From: Rhodococcus sp. 06-462-5
GTDB lineage: Bacteria; Actinomycetota; Actinomycetes; Mycobacteriales; Mycobacteriaceae
DNA: 64,000 nt
Direction of reading: 5' to 3'
Assembly: GCF_002258315.1 (NCBI RefSeq)
Contig: NZ_NOYD01000013.1
Span: forward strand, 372,001-436,000
The notes under the pieces are model-generated. The model was not told the origin of the DNA. It saw only the letters and a program-made list of their open reading frames with translations, and did no database searches. Positions 1 through 10,014 of this stretch are shown piece by piece; position 1 is the first letter of the stretch; each line of letters starts with the position of its first letter. Both the position numbers and the translations under genes were made by a program.

Positions 1-2497
1 CGATGTCGCGCAGACGCATCTGGCGAACGACTTCCTCGGCGGCCTCGATGTTGTTGCGGGTGACCGTCTCCTCGAGGTTGCCGCCGGAGCCGGTGAACTT
101 GCCGGTGTTGACGTCGACGACAGTCATCGCCTCGGTGCGATCGATCACCAGGGTGCCGCCGGAAGGCAGCCAGACCTTGCGATCGAGGGCCTTGGCCAGC
201 TGCTCGTCGATGCGGTGCGCGGCGAAGACGTCGACCGAACTGCCGTCGGCCTCGTATCGGTGCAGCCGCTCCATCATGTCCGGGGCCACGGTCTCGACGT
301 AGTTGGACGTCGTCGTCCATGCCTTGTCGCCCTCGATGACGAGCTTGGAGAAGTCCTCGTTGAACAGGTCTCGGATGACCTTGACCAGCATGTCGGGCTC
401 TTCGTACAGCGTCTGCGGTTGCACGCCCTTGCCGGTTTCGGCGTTGGCCGAGCGTTCTTCGATGCTGGCCCACTGCGCCTGCAGGCGAGTCACGTCCCGT
501 GCGAGTTCTTCTTCGCTGACGCCCTCCGCTGCGGTGCGGATGATGACGCCTGCCTCGGGAGGCACGATGTCGCGGAGGATCTCCTTGAGCCGCTTGCGCT
601 CGGTATCGGGCAGCTTGCGGCTGATGCCGGTGGAGCTTCCACCGGGCACGTAGACGAGGAAGCGACCGGCGAGCGAGAGCTGTGTCGTCAGGCGAGCACC
701 CTTGTGTCCCACCGGGTCCTTGCTGACCTGCACGAGAACCTGATCGCCCGGCTTGAGGGCCTGCTCGATCTTGCGCGCGCTTCCGCCGAGACCGGCAGCG
801 TCCCAGTTGACCTCGCCTGCGTACAGCACACCGTTGCGGCCACGGCCGATGTCGATGAAGGCTGCTTCCATGCTGGGCAGCACGTTCTGAACGCGGCCCA
901 GGTAGACGTTGCCGACCATCGACGCGGTGGCACTGCTGGTGACGAAGTGCTCGACGAGCACGCCGTCTTCGAGCACGGCAACCTGTGTGGTCAGCGGGTG
1001 ATCCGGTGTCGCCTTCTCCCGCACGACCATGACGCGGTCGACGGATTCACGGCGCGCCAGGAACTCGGACTCGGTGAGGATCGGCGGACGACGACGGCCG
1101 GCATCGCGCCCGTCGCGGCGGCGCTGACGCTTGGCCTCGAGCCGCGTCGAACCCGTGATTCCCTGAACCTCGTCCCGGGGTGCCCGACTCTTGTTGCGCG
1201 GCTCACGCTCGTGCACGACCGTGTTGGGCGGATCGTCCTCGGACGACGCGCCTTCGGCAGCGGCCTCGGCTCCGGTCTTGCGCCTGCGACGGCGGCGGCG
1301 ACGACGGCTGGAGCCGTCTCCGTCCGAACCGCCGTTGTCGGAGTCGTCGTAGTTGTCCTGGGCACCCGAATCGGACTCGTCGTCGCTGTCCTCGGCCGAG
1401 GAGTCCGCGGTACGCGTGTCGTCGGAGGAGTCGGTCGAATCGGAGTTCTGTCGGTCGGAGGAACGGCTGCGAGTACGTGACCGACGTGAGCGCCGTCCCG
1501 AGTTCGACTGCTGCCCGTCACTTGCCGAGGACTCGTCCGAGTCGGCGTCGTCGGTCGACTCCGCGTCGGTCGAATCGGCGGTCTCGGTGTCGCCGTCGGA
1601 ATCGTCGTCCGAGTTCTCGTCGGTCGACTCGTCCGAGGACTGCTCGCCGCGACCACGTCCGCGACCACGACGGCCGCGCCGACGGCGTCGAGGCTGAGAC
1701 TGATCGTCGTCGCCGTCACCGTCGGTCGAGCTCTCGGCGGCGGCCGACTCGTCGGCCTCGGACGACGAGGACCCCTCGGTCGAGACGGCAGAGATCTCGG
1801 GTGTGCCGGTCTCCGGCGTCACCGCGGACTCGCTGCTGTCGGTGTCAGCGGTGCTGTCGGTGTCAGCGGTGCTGTCGGTGTTCGGAGCCTCGTCCTTGGG
1901 CGCGGCCTTGCGGCTGCGGCGACGACGAGCCGGGGGCTCGGCCGGTGACTCCGTCGATTCCGTCGCTGGGGCATCGACGGCGGCGGGCTGCAGAAACAGA
2001 GGGGTGGCGAACGTCGTCGCTGTGGGCTGGTCGGTCGTTGCCGCGGGCGCGGCGGCCTTCGACTCAGGAGCCGGCGCACTGGTGAACAGCTGCGGCTCGG
2101 ACCACGGAACCTCGTCTGTGGGCGCATCGGCGGCAGGCACATCGGCGGCAGGCATATCGACATCGGGCACCGGAGTCGGCTCGGCAGTCGAGGAATCGGT
2201 TGTCGGCGCTGCGGGGGCGTTGACCGAATCGCGAACGGACTCGGCGACGTCACGGCTCAGGCTCGACTGAGCACTGCGTGCTTCGATGCCGAGCTCACCG
2301 AGGGTGACGAGCAGCTGCTTGCTGGTGACGCCCAGGATCTTGGCCAGTGCGTGCACGCGCAGCCTGGTCGGCAGCTCGATGGTGTCGGGTTGCGCCGACG
2401 ACACCGCGTCGGTTTCCACAGGCGACACCGGGCCGGGGGCCTCCGTACGTCCTGCGTTTTCGTTCTGTACATCTTCGGGCGGGCTTTGATCGGCCAC
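1..2497 (-). CDS. rne: Ribonuclease E/G, C-terminus beyond window
   Basis: Endoribonuclease for rRNA processing and mRNA decay. 832 residues are visible and the gene runs off the left edge. It starts at GTG 2497, with GAGGAG about six bases upstream. Residues about 23-60 (RLRVHALAKILGV) resemble the IF2 N-terminal fold found in mycobacterial RNase E. Residues about 200-460 are low-complexity acidic and Arg-rich segments, probably disordered and RNA-binding. An S1 domain begins near residue 527 (MVGNVYLGRVQNVLPSMEAAF in part), followed by the catalytic core. The first catalytic Asp lies in VVDVNTG near residue 795. The second one and the Zn-link Cys residues would lie beyond the edge, as the last residues are RQMRLRDI. 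It follows ndk after a 500-base gap, so it probably has its own promoter. Confidence 0.95.
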   Translation of the reverse strand, partial: MADQSPPEDVQNENAGRTEAPGPVSPVETDAVSSAQPDTIELPTRLRVHALAKILGVTSKQLLVTLGELGIEARSAQSSLSRDVAESVRDSVNAPAAPTTDSSTAEPTPVPDVDMPAADVPAADAPTDEVPWSEPQLFTSAPAPESKAAAPAATTDQPTATTFATPLFLQPAAVDAPATESTESPAEPPARRRRSRKAAPKDEAPNTDSTADTDSTADTDSSESAVTPETGTPEISAVSTEGSSSSEADESAAAESSTDGDGDDDQSQPRRRRRGRRGRGRGRGEQSSDESTDENSDDDSDGDTETADSTDAESTDDADSDESSASDGQQSNSGRRSRRSRTRSRSSDRQNSDSTDSSDDTRTADSSAEDSDDESDSGAQDNYDDSDNGGSDGDGSSRRRRRRRRRKTGAEAAAEGASSEDDPPNTVVHEREPRNKSRAPRDEVQGITGSTRLEAKRQRRRDGRDAGRRRPPILTESEFLARRESVDRVMVVREKATPDHPLTTQVAVLEDGVLVEHFVTSSATASMVGNVYLGRVQNVLPSMEAAFIDIGRGRNGVLYAGEVNWDAAGLGGSARKIEQALKPGDQVLVQVSKDPVGHKGARLTTQLSLAGRFLVYVPGGSSTGISRKLPDTERKRLKEILRDIVPPEAGVIIRTAAEGVSEEELARDVTRLQAQWASIEERSANAETGKGVQPQTLYEEPDMLVKVIRDLFNEDFSKLVIEGDKAWTTTSNYVETVAPDMMERLHRYEADGSSVDVFAAHRIDEQLAKALDRKVWLPSGGTLVIDRTEAMTVVDVNTGKFTGSGGNLEETVTRNNIEAAEEVVRQMRLRDI
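1835..1881. repeat. 18-bp tandem repeat inside rne
   Basis: The unit gctgtcggtgtcagcggt occurs twice in tandem (1835-1852, 1853-1870) with an 11-base partial third copy. On the coding strand it encodes a repeated Thr-Asp-Ser-Thr-Ala-Asp segment in the disordered acidic region of RNase E. Being a multiple of three, copy-number change would keep the frame. Confidence 0.8.
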
Positions 2498-2999
2498 GTA
2501 GTCTCCTCGGGCCCCCGGGCGCGTCCATCCGACTTCGGGTGTGACGCGGCCACGCGAGGGCAATCCTTGTGTACTCACGTCGGGTTGGACGTCAGCTGTT
2601 CGGTCTCGCTCCGCACCCGAGCCGATGACCACTTCGTAGTTCTCGGTGGTCGACGACAGCGTGTGCAGTGCCTGGCTGGATGGTGGTGTACCGGCGATCC
2701 GAGCGCCTGATCATCAAGCAAGAACGCGAACGAGCCTGTCTCTCGTTCGAGCATCTGCGATGACGGGCAGCGGATAGACGACAAGTCATCCGATCGAATC
2801 CATCACACCGGTCTAGCGAACTTCCGTGAAGCCTTGGCTTCGGGTGGAGCGTGAAACCTGTACGTACTGGCGCAGTGGAGTCGATCTGTTGTCGAGTATC
2901 CCACACGCTGTGATGCGTACTCGCCACGCCGCACCGATCGGGTCCCGGCGGTTGCGACGTGGCTACGCGAATGCTGCTTTTCTGTCGAAGACGGAACGG
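2498..2999 (-). other. rne leader / ndk-rne intergenic region
   Basis: About 500 bases without a convincing gene between ndk and rne. Short open frames occur, but none has family-like composition. It holds an 8-bp hairpin at 2727-2749 and the rne ribosome binding site next to GTG 2497. It most likely carries the rne promoter and a long 5' untranslated region. I could not place a firm -10/-35 pair. Confidence 0.5.
2727..2749. other. Hairpin in rne leader
   Basis: CGAACGAG (2727-2734) pairs perfectly with CTCGTTCG (2742-2749) across a 7-base loop. No T-tract follows in the rne direction, so it does not look like a terminator. It could be a structural element of the leader, but its function is unknown. 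Confidence 0.35.
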
Positions 3000-3413
3000 T
3001 CAGGCGAGGCCGGGGAACCAGAGTGCGATCTCGCGCTCGGCCGATTCCACGGAATCCGATCCGTGAACCAGGTTCTGCTGACCGTCGAGGGCGAGGTCAC
3101 CGCGGATGGTGCCGGGAACCGCCTTGGCCACGGGGTCGGTGCCGCCTGCGATCTGACGGAAGGCAGCGATGGCGCGGGGGCCTTCGAGAACTGCGGCCAC
3201 CACCGGTCCGGACGTGATGAACTCGAGGAGTTCGGGGAAGAACGGCTTGCTCTCGTGCTCCGCGTAGTGAGCCGAGGCCAATTCGCGGGAAACGGTCTTG
3301 AGCTCGAGTGCGACGATGCTCAGACCCTTCTTCTCCACGCGGCCGAGGATCTCTCCTACGTAACGCCGGGCAACTCCGTCGGGCTTGATCAGTACAAGGG
3401 TGCGGTCGGTCAC
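3000..3413 (-). CDS. ndk: Nucleoside diphosphate kinase
   Basis: Transfers the gamma phosphate from ATP to NDPs through a phosphohistidine. The product of 137 residues has the usual bacterial length. It begins [16 protein letters not shown] and carries the active-site His in [19 protein letters not shown] 3413 is chosen because the longer frame (from 3491) adds 26 residues before the conserved family N-terminus. It follows the DUF4233 gene by 70 bases on the same strand, so it is likely in the valS-folC operon. Confidence 0.96.
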   Translation of the reverse strand: MTDRTLVLIKPDGVARRYVGEILGRVEKKGLSIVALELKTVSRELASAHYAEHESKPFFPELLEFITSGPVVAAVLEGPRAIAAFRQIAGGTDPVAKAVPGTIRGDLALDGQQNLVHGSDSVESAEREIALWFPGLA

Positions 3414-3483
3414 GAAAGACGACAGTAATGGAACACGGCGATGCAGCGCGCGCCGCATCGCCGAAACCGACGGGTTTGCCCTG

Positions 3484-3873
3484 TCAGTCACGCTGCCCCG
3501 GCAGCATTCCTCGTCGGATCCGCTCGGTGATGTCGCGGCGCAGATACAGCAGATACAGCCAGACCGCGATGAAGATCAGGCCGACGGCTCCGATGGAGAG
3601 ATGGAACACGGCCCCGGCCACAACGAACACCTGGAGAACGAGGTTGAGCTTCATCGCCCATGGCTCCCCCTGCTTTCCTGCAGCCAGGATCATCACGACG
3701 GCCAACGCCACGATGTACGTCGTCGAGAACCAGGTCGCACCACCGCCGAGGGTGGCCACCACCGGCAGCGCGAGCAGCGTCACGATGGCTTCGAGCACAA
3801 GAGTGCCGGCCGCGACACCGCGGAAGCCCTTCCACGGATCGTTCGTGGGTGGTCTGAACTCTGTCTCGCTCAC
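3484..3873 (-). CDS. DUF4233 membrane protein
   Basis: 129-residue protein with about four hydrophobic segments (roughly residues 20-42, 50-66, 77-94 and 97-112) and a basic C-terminus ([16 protein letters not shown]). Actinobacteria carry this DUF4233 family next to folC, and M. tuberculosis Rv2446c is the equivalent by position. The GTG start at 3873 overlaps the folC stop by four bases (GTGA), indicating translational coupling. The function is unknown. Coupling to folC hints at a role near folate metabolism or the envelope, but that is inference from position only. Confidence 0.85.
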   Translation of the reverse strand: MSETEFRPPTNDPWKGFRGVAAGTLVLEAIVTLLALPVVATLGGGATWFSTTYIVALAVVMILAAGKQGEPWAMKLNLVLQVFVVAGAVFHLSIGAVGLIFIAVWLYLLYLRRDITERIRRGMLPGQRD

Positions 3874-5300
3874 GCGGGGTCCTTTCCGAACAGAGTGCGA
3901 GCTGCACCGACGGTCACCACGGATCCGGTCACCACGACTCCGGCACCGGACACGGCCTCGCCCGGCTCGGCGACTTCCTCGGCCAAGCCGATCGCCGTTT
4001 CCAGGGCATCGGGCAGTGTCGACGCAACCACGACCCGTTCGTCGCCGAACTTGGCCACTGCGATGTCGGCCAACGCGTCCACGTCCATCGCCCGCGCCGA
4101 CCCGTTGTGGGTGACGACGATGTCGTCGAACACCGGTTCCAATGCCTCGAGAATCGCTCCGACATCCTTGTCCGCCATGACGCTGACGACGCCGACGAGC
4201 TTGCGGAAGTCGAATTCGTCGGTGAGGGCGGCGGCGAGCGCTGCTGCCCCGTGCGGGTTGTGCGCGGCATCGAGGAACACGGTCGGGGCGTTGCGTACCC
4301 GCTCGAGTCGACCCGGATTGACGATCGTGGCGAACGCAGCGCGCACGGTGTCCTGATCGAGTTGGCGATCCGGACCGGCACCGAAGAATGCCTCCACCGC
4401 AGCGAGTGCGAGGGAGGCGTTGTGCGCCTGATGCTCGCCGTGCAGTGGAAGGAAGACGTCGGTGTACACCCCGCCGAGCCCCTGCAGTTCCAGTTGCTGG
4501 CCGCCCACGGCGATCTGCCTGCCGAGCACGGTGAATTCCGATCCGGCCCGCGCCACCGCAGCGTCCGCCTGCACCGCCGCCCGCAGCAGGACCTCGGAGA
4601 CCTCGGGTTGCTGCTTCGCCAGAATCGCGACGGTATCGCGCGGCACGAGGGACTCCGGGGCCTTCTTGATGATTCCCGCCTTCTCTCCCGCGATCCCGGC
4701 GAGATCGTCGCCGAGGAACTCGACGTGATCGAGGCCGATCGGAGTGATGACGGCGACCTCGCCGTCGACGACGTTGGTGGCGTCCCAACGCCCACCGAGT
4801 CCGACCTCGATGACGGCGACCTCGACCGGGGCCTCGGCGAACGCAGCGAACGCCATGGCCGTGACCACCTCGAACTTGCTCATTCGGGGTCCGCCCGCCG
4901 CCTCGGACTGTGCGTCGATCATGTCGACGAACGGAGCGATCTCGTTGTAGGTGTCGACATACAACCGCGGTGAGATGGGCCGCCCGTCGATGCTGATCCG
5001 CTCGGTGGCCATCTGCAGGTGCGGGCTGGTGGTGCGGCCCGTGCGCCGGTGGAATGCGGTGAGCAGCGCATCGATCATGCGAGTCACCGAGGTCTTGCCG
5101 TTGGTACCGGCGACGTGAATCGACGGATACGCCTTCTGCGGCGACCCGAGCAGATCCATCAGCGCCGAGATCCGGGCCGTCGACGGCTCGATCTTCGTTT
5201 CGGGCCAACGCTTGTCGAGCTCGGCCTCCACGAGAGCGAGCTCGGCCAGATCGACAGGGCTCGGCGGAGGTAGCGGCAGGGCGCCGTCGGGTTCGGTCAC
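3870..5300 (-). CDS. folC: Folylpolyglutamate / dihydrofolate synthase
   Basis: Mur-ligase family enzyme adding glutamate to dihydropteroate and folates. The 476 residues match the family length. The ATP-binding loop is AGTNGKTS at residues 64-71. The conserved VGLGGRWDATN, the carbamylated-Lys region GEKAGIIKK, and LDAAHNPHG of the C-terminal domain are all present. The GTG start at 5300 abuts the valS stop with no intervening base, and the 3' end overlaps the DUF4233 gene by four bases, so valS, folC and DUF4233 are tightly coupled. The order valS-folC-DUF4233-ndk-rne is conserved in mycobacteria. Confidence 0.96.
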   Translation of the reverse strand: MTEPDGALPLPPPSPVDLAELALVEAELDKRWPETKIEPSTARISALMDLLGSPQKAYPSIHVAGTNGKTSVTRMIDALLTAFHRRTGRTTSPHLQMATERISIDGRPISPRLYVDTYNEIAPFVDMIDAQSEAAGGPRMSKFEVVTAMAFAAFAEAPVEVAVIEVGLGGRWDATNVVDGEVAVITPIGLDHVEFLGDDLAGIAGEKAGIIKKAPESLVPRDTVAILAKQQPEVSEVLLRAAVQADAAVARAGSEFTVLGRQIAVGGQQLELQGLGGVYTDVFLPLHGEHQAHNASLALAAVEAFFGAGPDRQLDQDTVRAAFATIVNPGRLERVRNAPTVFLDAAHNPHGAAALAAALTDEFDFRKLVGVVSVMADKDVGAILEALEPVFDDIVVTHNGSARAMDVDALADIAVAKFGDERVVVASTLPDALETAIGLAEEVAEPGEAVSGAGVVVTGSVVTVGAARTLFGKDPA

Positions 5301-7976
5301 TTAGGTTCCCATCGATTCGAGCCGCGCCGAGATGCGTGCGATCTCTTCGCCCGCGATCGTCTGGCGTGTTCTGATCTTGTCCACCACCGCATCCGGTGCC
5401 TTCGCGAGAAACGCTTCGTTGCCGAGCTTGCCGGTGGTCTGCGCCAGTTCCTTCTCCGCAGCGGCGAGATCCTTCACCAGTCGGGCTCGCTCGGCGACGA
5501 GGTCGACGGTGCCCGAGGTGTCGAGTTCGACGACCACGGTTGCCTTGCTCAGGCGCACCTCGACCGAGGCCGTGGCGGCGAAGTCCTCGGCGGGCTCGGT
5601 CAGTCGAGCCAGCGCGGTGACCGCCGAAATCTGCCCGTCCAGATCGGATTCGGAGACTCCGACGATGCGGGCCGCCACCTTCTGGGACGGCTTGAGTCCC
5701 TGGTCGCTGCGGAACCGGCGAATTTCGGTGATGAGCCGCTGCATGTCCTCGATGCGTTGTGCCGCAACAGAATCCAACGACTCGGTGGCGGCAGTGGGCC
5801 ACGCCGCGATCACCAGCGACTCGCCGCCGGTGAGCACCTTCCACAGCGTTTCGGTGACGAACGGAATCACCGGATGCAGCAGGCGAAGCAGAGCGTCGAG
5901 AACGTTGCCGAGAACCCCGCGCGTGGTGGCGGCAATGGCGTCGTCGGCGAACTGCACCTTGGCGATCTCGAGGTACCAGTCGCAGACCTCGTCCCAGGCG
6001 AAGTGATAGAGCGCCTCGCAGGCCTTGCTGAACTCGTAGCGATCGAACGCCGAATCCACCTCTGCCCGAACCTGTTCGAGTCGGTCGAGGATCCATCGGT
6101 CGGCGTCGGTCAGCTCGGCACGCTGGGGTAGATCGGCCGGTGCCGCGCCGTTCATCAGAGCGAACTTGGTGGCGTTGAACAGCTTGTTCGCGAAGTTGCG
6201 CGAGGACTGCGCGTGGTCCTCGCCGACCGACATGTCGGCACCGGGGTTCGCGCCGCGAGCGAGTGTGAAGCGCAGCGCGTCGGCACCGAACCGGTCGACC
6301 CAGTCGAGCGGATCGATTCCGTTGCCCCGCGACTTGGACATCTTCTTGCCGTACTGATCGCGAATCAGGCCGTGCAGGAACACATCTCGGAACGGAACCT
6401 GCGGCCCTTGCTTGCCTGCGGTGATCGCGTCGTCGGCTCCCACGTAGGTGCCGAACATCATCATGCGGGCGACCCAGAAGAACAGGATGTCGTATCCGGT
6501 GACGAGAACACCCGTGGGATAGAACTTCTCGAGATCGGCCGTGGCGTCGGGCCACCCCATCGTCGAGAAGGGCCACAACCCGGACGAGAACCAGGTGTCG
6601 AGAACGTCGGGATCCTGCTCCCAGCCCTCGGGCGGCGTCTCCCCCGGTCCGAGGCAGACGGTCTCGCCGTCGGGTCCGTACCAGATCGGAATCCGATGAC
6701 CCCACCACAGCTGACGCGAGATGCACCAGTCGTGCATGTTGTCGACCCAGGCGAACCAGCGCGGTTCCTGGCTCTTGGGGTGAATGACGGTGTCGCCGTT
6801 GCGCACTGCGTCACCGGCCGCCTTCGCCAGGGTGTCGACCTTGACCCACCACTGCAGCGACAGGCGCGGCTCGATCGGCTCACCACTGCGCTCGGAGTGG
6901 CCGACGCTGTGCAGGTAGGGGCGCTTCTCGGCGACGACGCGGCCCTGCTCGGCCAGTGCTTCACGAACCTTCACCCGCGCCTCGAAACGGTCCATGCCGT
7001 CGAATTGCGTTCCGGTATCGGCGATCCGGCCTGCCTTGTCCATGATCGAAGGCATCGGCAACGAGTGCCGCACACCCATCTCGAAGTCGTTGGGGTCGTG
7101 AGCCGGGGTGATCTTCACGGCACCGGTGCCGAACTCGGGATCGACGTAGTCGTCGGCGATGATCGGGATCTGGCGTCCGGTGAACGGGTGCTCGAGGGTG
7201 GTGCCGACCAGCGCCTTGTATCGCTCGTCGTCGGGGTGGACCGCAACTGCGGTGTCGCCGAGCATCGTTTCGACTCGGGTGGTCGCGACGATGACATGTG
7301 GCTCGGAATCGTCGAGCGAGCCGTATCGCAGCGAGACGAGTTCGCCCTCGACGTCCTCGAACTTGACCTCGATGTCGGAGATGGCGGTCTGCAGCACCGG
7401 AGACCAGTTGACCAGTCGCTCGGCGCGGTAGATCAAACCGTCGTCGAACATCCGCTTGAACATGGTCTGCACGGCCTCGGACAGGCCGTCGTCCATGGTG
7501 AATCGCTCTCGACTCCAGTCCACACCGTCGCCGATGCGTCGCATCTGCCCACCGATGGTTCCGCCCGATTCACGCTTCCAGTCCCAGACCTTGTCGATGA
7601 ACAGCTCGCGGCCGAACTCTTCCTTGGTCTTTCCGTCGGCGGCGAGCTGCTTCTCCACGACGGTCTGCGTGGCGATACCCGCGTGGTCCATGCCCGGCAA
7701 CCACAGCACCTCGTACCCGAGCATCCGCTTGCGACGGCTCAGCGCGTCCATCAACGTGTGGTCGAGAGCGTGGCCCATGTGCAGGCTGCCCGTGACGTTG
7801 GGCGGGGGCAGCACTATGGAGTAGGGCGGCTTGCCGCTGGTGGCGTCGGCTTCGAAGTACCCGGCGTCGACCCAGGACCGGTACAGCTCCGCCTCGACCG
7901 CACTGGGATCCCAGCTCTTGGGCAGGTCGATCGAATCGGCGGGGTTCTCTGAGTGCTCTGGCGCTGAACTGGTCAC
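5301..7976 (-). CDS. valS: Valyl-tRNA synthetase
   Basis: Class I aminoacyl-tRNA synthetase charging tRNA-Val, 891 residues. The HIGH signature is HMGH at residues 66-69 and the KMSKS signature is in [12 protein letters not shown]. The editing domain contains [17 protein letters not shown]. The last ~65 residues are a charged coiled coil ([20 protein letters not shown]) typical of bacterial ValRS. GTG 7976 lies only nine bases after the S9 peptidase stop. There is therefore no room for a T-box leader directly in front, and expression probably depends on an upstream promoter. Confidence 0.98.
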   Translation of the reverse strand: MTSSAPEHSENPADSIDLPKSWDPSAVEAELYRSWVDAGYFEADATSGKPPYSIVLPPPNVTGSLHMGHALDHTLMDALSRRKRMLGYEVLWLPGMDHAGIATQTVVEKQLAADGKTKEEFGRELFIDKVWDWKRESGGTIGGQMRRIGDGVDWSRERFTMDDGLSEAVQTMFKRMFDDGLIYRAERLVNWSPVLQTAISDIEVKFEDVEGELVSLRYGSLDDSEPHVIVATTRVETMLGDTAVAVHPDDERYKALVGTTLEHPFTGRQIPIIADDYVDPEFGTGAVKITPAHDPNDFEMGVRHSLPMPSIMDKAGRIADTGTQFDGMDRFEARVKVREALAEQGRVVAEKRPYLHSVGHSERSGEPIEPRLSLQWWVKVDTLAKAAGDAVRNGDTVIHPKSQEPRWFAWVDNMHDWCISRQLWWGHRIPIWYGPDGETVCLGPGETPPEGWEQDPDVLDTWFSSGLWPFSTMGWPDATADLEKFYPTGVLVTGYDILFFWVARMMMFGTYVGADDAITAGKQGPQVPFRDVFLHGLIRDQYGKKMSKSRGNGIDPLDWVDRFGADALRFTLARGANPGADMSVGEDHAQSSRNFANKLFNATKFALMNGAAPADLPQRAELTDADRWILDRLEQVRAEVDSAFDRYEFSKACEALYHFAWDEVCDWYLEIAKVQFADDAIAATTRGVLGNVLDALLRLLHPVIPFVTETLWKVLTGGESLVIAAWPTAATESLDSVAAQRIEDMQRLITEIRRFRSDQGLKPSQKVAARIVGVSESDLDGQISAVTALARLTEPAEDFAATASVEVRLSKATVVVELDTSGTVDLVAERARLVKDLAAAEKELAQTTGKLGNEAFLAKAPDAVVDKIRTRQTIAGEEIARISARLESMGT

Positions 7977-7985
7977 CGGTCGATT

Positions 7986-9977
7986 CTAGTGGCCGAGGAT
8001 TCGAGGCATCGACACCCTCTCGCCCAGCACGTGCTGCGCCAGGAATGCCAGCACCACCTCGTACCAGACCTTGGCGTGTTGGGGACTGAGAATCCAGTGG
8101 TTCTCGGCCGGGAAGTAGAGAAAACGATGGTCGGTGTTGCCCTCGTCATCGGCGGGCAGGCCGGATTCACTGAGCAGTTCGTACCACAGCCGTAGGCCCT
8201 CGCCGATAGGCACTCGATAGTCCTTGTCGCCGTGGACGACCAGCATCGGCGTGGCGATGTCCGCGACGAACAGGTGCGGGGAGTTCTCCACCGCCATCTC
8301 CGGAGACATCTCACGAGCCCAGTAGTACGGGGCATCGGTGGTGGGCCCGAATTGATCGAGCGCCCACAGGCTCGCATGGGTGACGATCGCGTCGAACCGG
8401 TCGGTGTGCCCGGCGATCCAGTTGGCCATGTAGCCACCGAAGGATCCGCCCATCGCCCCGGTGCGGGTGTCGTCGATGTGGGGTAGCGCGGCCGCGACAT
8501 CGGTCAACGCCATCAGGTCGGTGAACGGGGCCTTGCCCCACGCTCCCCAGCCGCGCTGCACGAACTCCTGGCCGTACCCGGTGGACAGAGCCGGATCGGG
8601 CAGCAGCACCGCGTACCCACGGGCGACCATCAGCCATGGATTCCACCGCCACGACCAGGTGTTCCACGAGCCGAGTGGACCACCGTGCACCCACAGCAGC
8701 AGCGGTGCGGGTGCCGCGTCCGAGGCACCCTCGGGCAGTGCCAGCCAGCCGCGCACCCGGGCACCGTCGTCGACGACGGTGTCGATCTCGGTGAGAGTTC
8801 CCGGCAACGGACTGCGGTCGATGGAGGTGTCGAGGTCCACAACGGTGCCGTCGGACAGGTCGATCGACACCGGATGCGGGGCGGCCAGATAGGACGCGGC
8901 GAGCGCCAGCACCCTGGTTCCGTCCGAGGACACGTGAACATGGGTGTACGCGTCGTTCGTTTTCGTCAGCCGACGCGGCTCCGCGCCCTCGCGGACGACG
9001 AAGATCGGAGACCGGCCGTCGTCGTCCCCGGTCACCAGCACCCCCGACCCGTCCGGCAGCCACACCGGATCGATCGGCCATCTATCCCAGCCGGGCGCAA
9101 CATCGACGACGGAAGAAGTCCCGAAGTCATAGCGCTGCAGCGTCATTCGGGGCGCATCCTCGGGAGTGGAGAGCGATTCACGCACGAACACCACGGATGC
9201 GCCGTCGGGCGAGATCGCCGGCGCGCCCAGATCGGCATCGATGTCGTCGACGATCGTGGTGCGCTCCCCCGTCGCGGTGTCGATGCGCACCAGCACCGTC
9301 CGCACGGTCGCCAGAGCGCCGGGAACGGCCCAGGTGGACACGACGAACGCACCGTCGGCACTGATGTCGAACGCCGCCTCGTGCAGAGCTCCGGCCGCAT
9401 CCGAGGTCAGATCACGCAATCCCGTCGTGCCGTCGGTCGATCCGGCGAACAGATGCGGGGTGGCAGGACCGAGATCGTGATCCCAGAAACGCACCGGAAC
9501 TCCGGTGTGGAGAATTGCATCCACCTTGTTCGCCTTGCGCTCGGTGCGCAGGGCATCGTCGTCCTCATCGGTGCTCGACGATCCGAACACCGGCGACAAG
9601 CCCACGAGCCCGTGTCCGGAACGGGCGCTTCGGATTTCGCTCAGACCGGCGGACCGAGTCTCGAGCACTCGCGCCTCACCGCCCGAGGCGGGAAGAATCC
9701 ACAGCCGCGCCGGATCGTCCTTGCTCGATCGGCGAGAGAACAACAGATCGCCCGCCGGGGTGAACACCGGAGCGCTCTCGCCCCACTCGCCGTGCGTGAG
9801 GCGTCGGGCCGGCGAACCGCCGTCGACATCGATCTCCCACAACGACGTTCGATACTCGGTCCGCGAATCGTCCAGTGCGGCAATCACGATCACCGCCCGC
9901 GAGAAATCGTGCGATGCCGCCAGGCCCGTGACCCGACGGGCTCCGATGTACTCGTCGACGTCGTCGTACATGCTCAT
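7986..9977 (-). CDS. S9 family prolyl oligopeptidase-type peptidase
   Basis: 663-residue serine peptidase of the acylaminoacyl-peptidase/dipeptidyl-peptidase class. The N-terminal ~370 residues show beta-propeller-like repeats (WEIDVDGG, LWILPASGGEAR, SPDGASVVFVRES). The C-terminal alpha/beta-hydrolase domain holds the nucleophile in GAMGGSFGGYMAN, the Asp in VVHGDKDYRVP and the His in PAENHWI. There is no signal peptide, so it is cytoplasmic. It lies directly upstream of valS, possibly as the first gene of that operon. The substrate cannot be told from sequence. Confidence 0.9.
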   Translation of the reverse strand: MSMYDDVDEYIGARRVTGLAASHDFSRAVIVIAALDDSRTEYRTSLWEIDVDGGSPARRLTHGEWGESAPVFTPAGDLLFSRRSSKDDPARLWILPASGGEARVLETRSAGLSEIRSARSGHGLVGLSPVFGSSSTDEDDDALRTERKANKVDAILHTGVPVRFWDHDLGPATPHLFAGSTDGTTGLRDLTSDAAGALHEAAFDISADGAFVVSTWAVPGALATVRTVLVRIDTATGERTTIVDDIDADLGAPAISPDGASVVFVRESLSTPEDAPRMTLQRYDFGTSSVVDVAPGWDRWPIDPVWLPDGSGVLVTGDDDGRSPIFVVREGAEPRRLTKTNDAYTHVHVSSDGTRVLALAASYLAAPHPVSIDLSDGTVVDLDTSIDRSPLPGTLTEIDTVVDDGARVRGWLALPEGASDAAPAPLLLWVHGGPLGSWNTWSWRWNPWLMVARGYAVLLPDPALSTGYGQEFVQRGWGAWGKAPFTDLMALTDVAAALPHIDDTRTGAMGGSFGGYMANWIAGHTDRFDAIVTHASLWALDQFGPTTDAPYYWAREMSPEMAVENSPHLFVADIATPMLVVHGDKDYRVPIGEGLRLWYELLSESGLPADDEGNTDHRFLYFPAENHWILSPQHAKVWYEVVLAFLAQHVLGERVSMPRILGH

Positions 9978-10014
9978 CCAGCGAGCCTAACGGCACCGGC
10001 CCCAGGGCGGCACG

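Noticed and set aside
3907-6726. Very long minus-strand frame (1080 codons) covering folC and valS
   Set aside because: It is out of frame with folC and valS, which have full family motifs. Only its last 129 codons (DUF4233) are a gene; the rest is a high-GC shadow rich in Arg, Gly and Ala.
6213-7952. 579-codon plus-strand frame opposite valS
   Set aside because: Antisense shadow of valS; composition and absence of a ribosome binding site argue against a gene.
7977-7985. T-box riboswitch before valS
   Set aside because: Only nine bases separate valS from the upstream peptidase gene, and no T-box sequence is seen.
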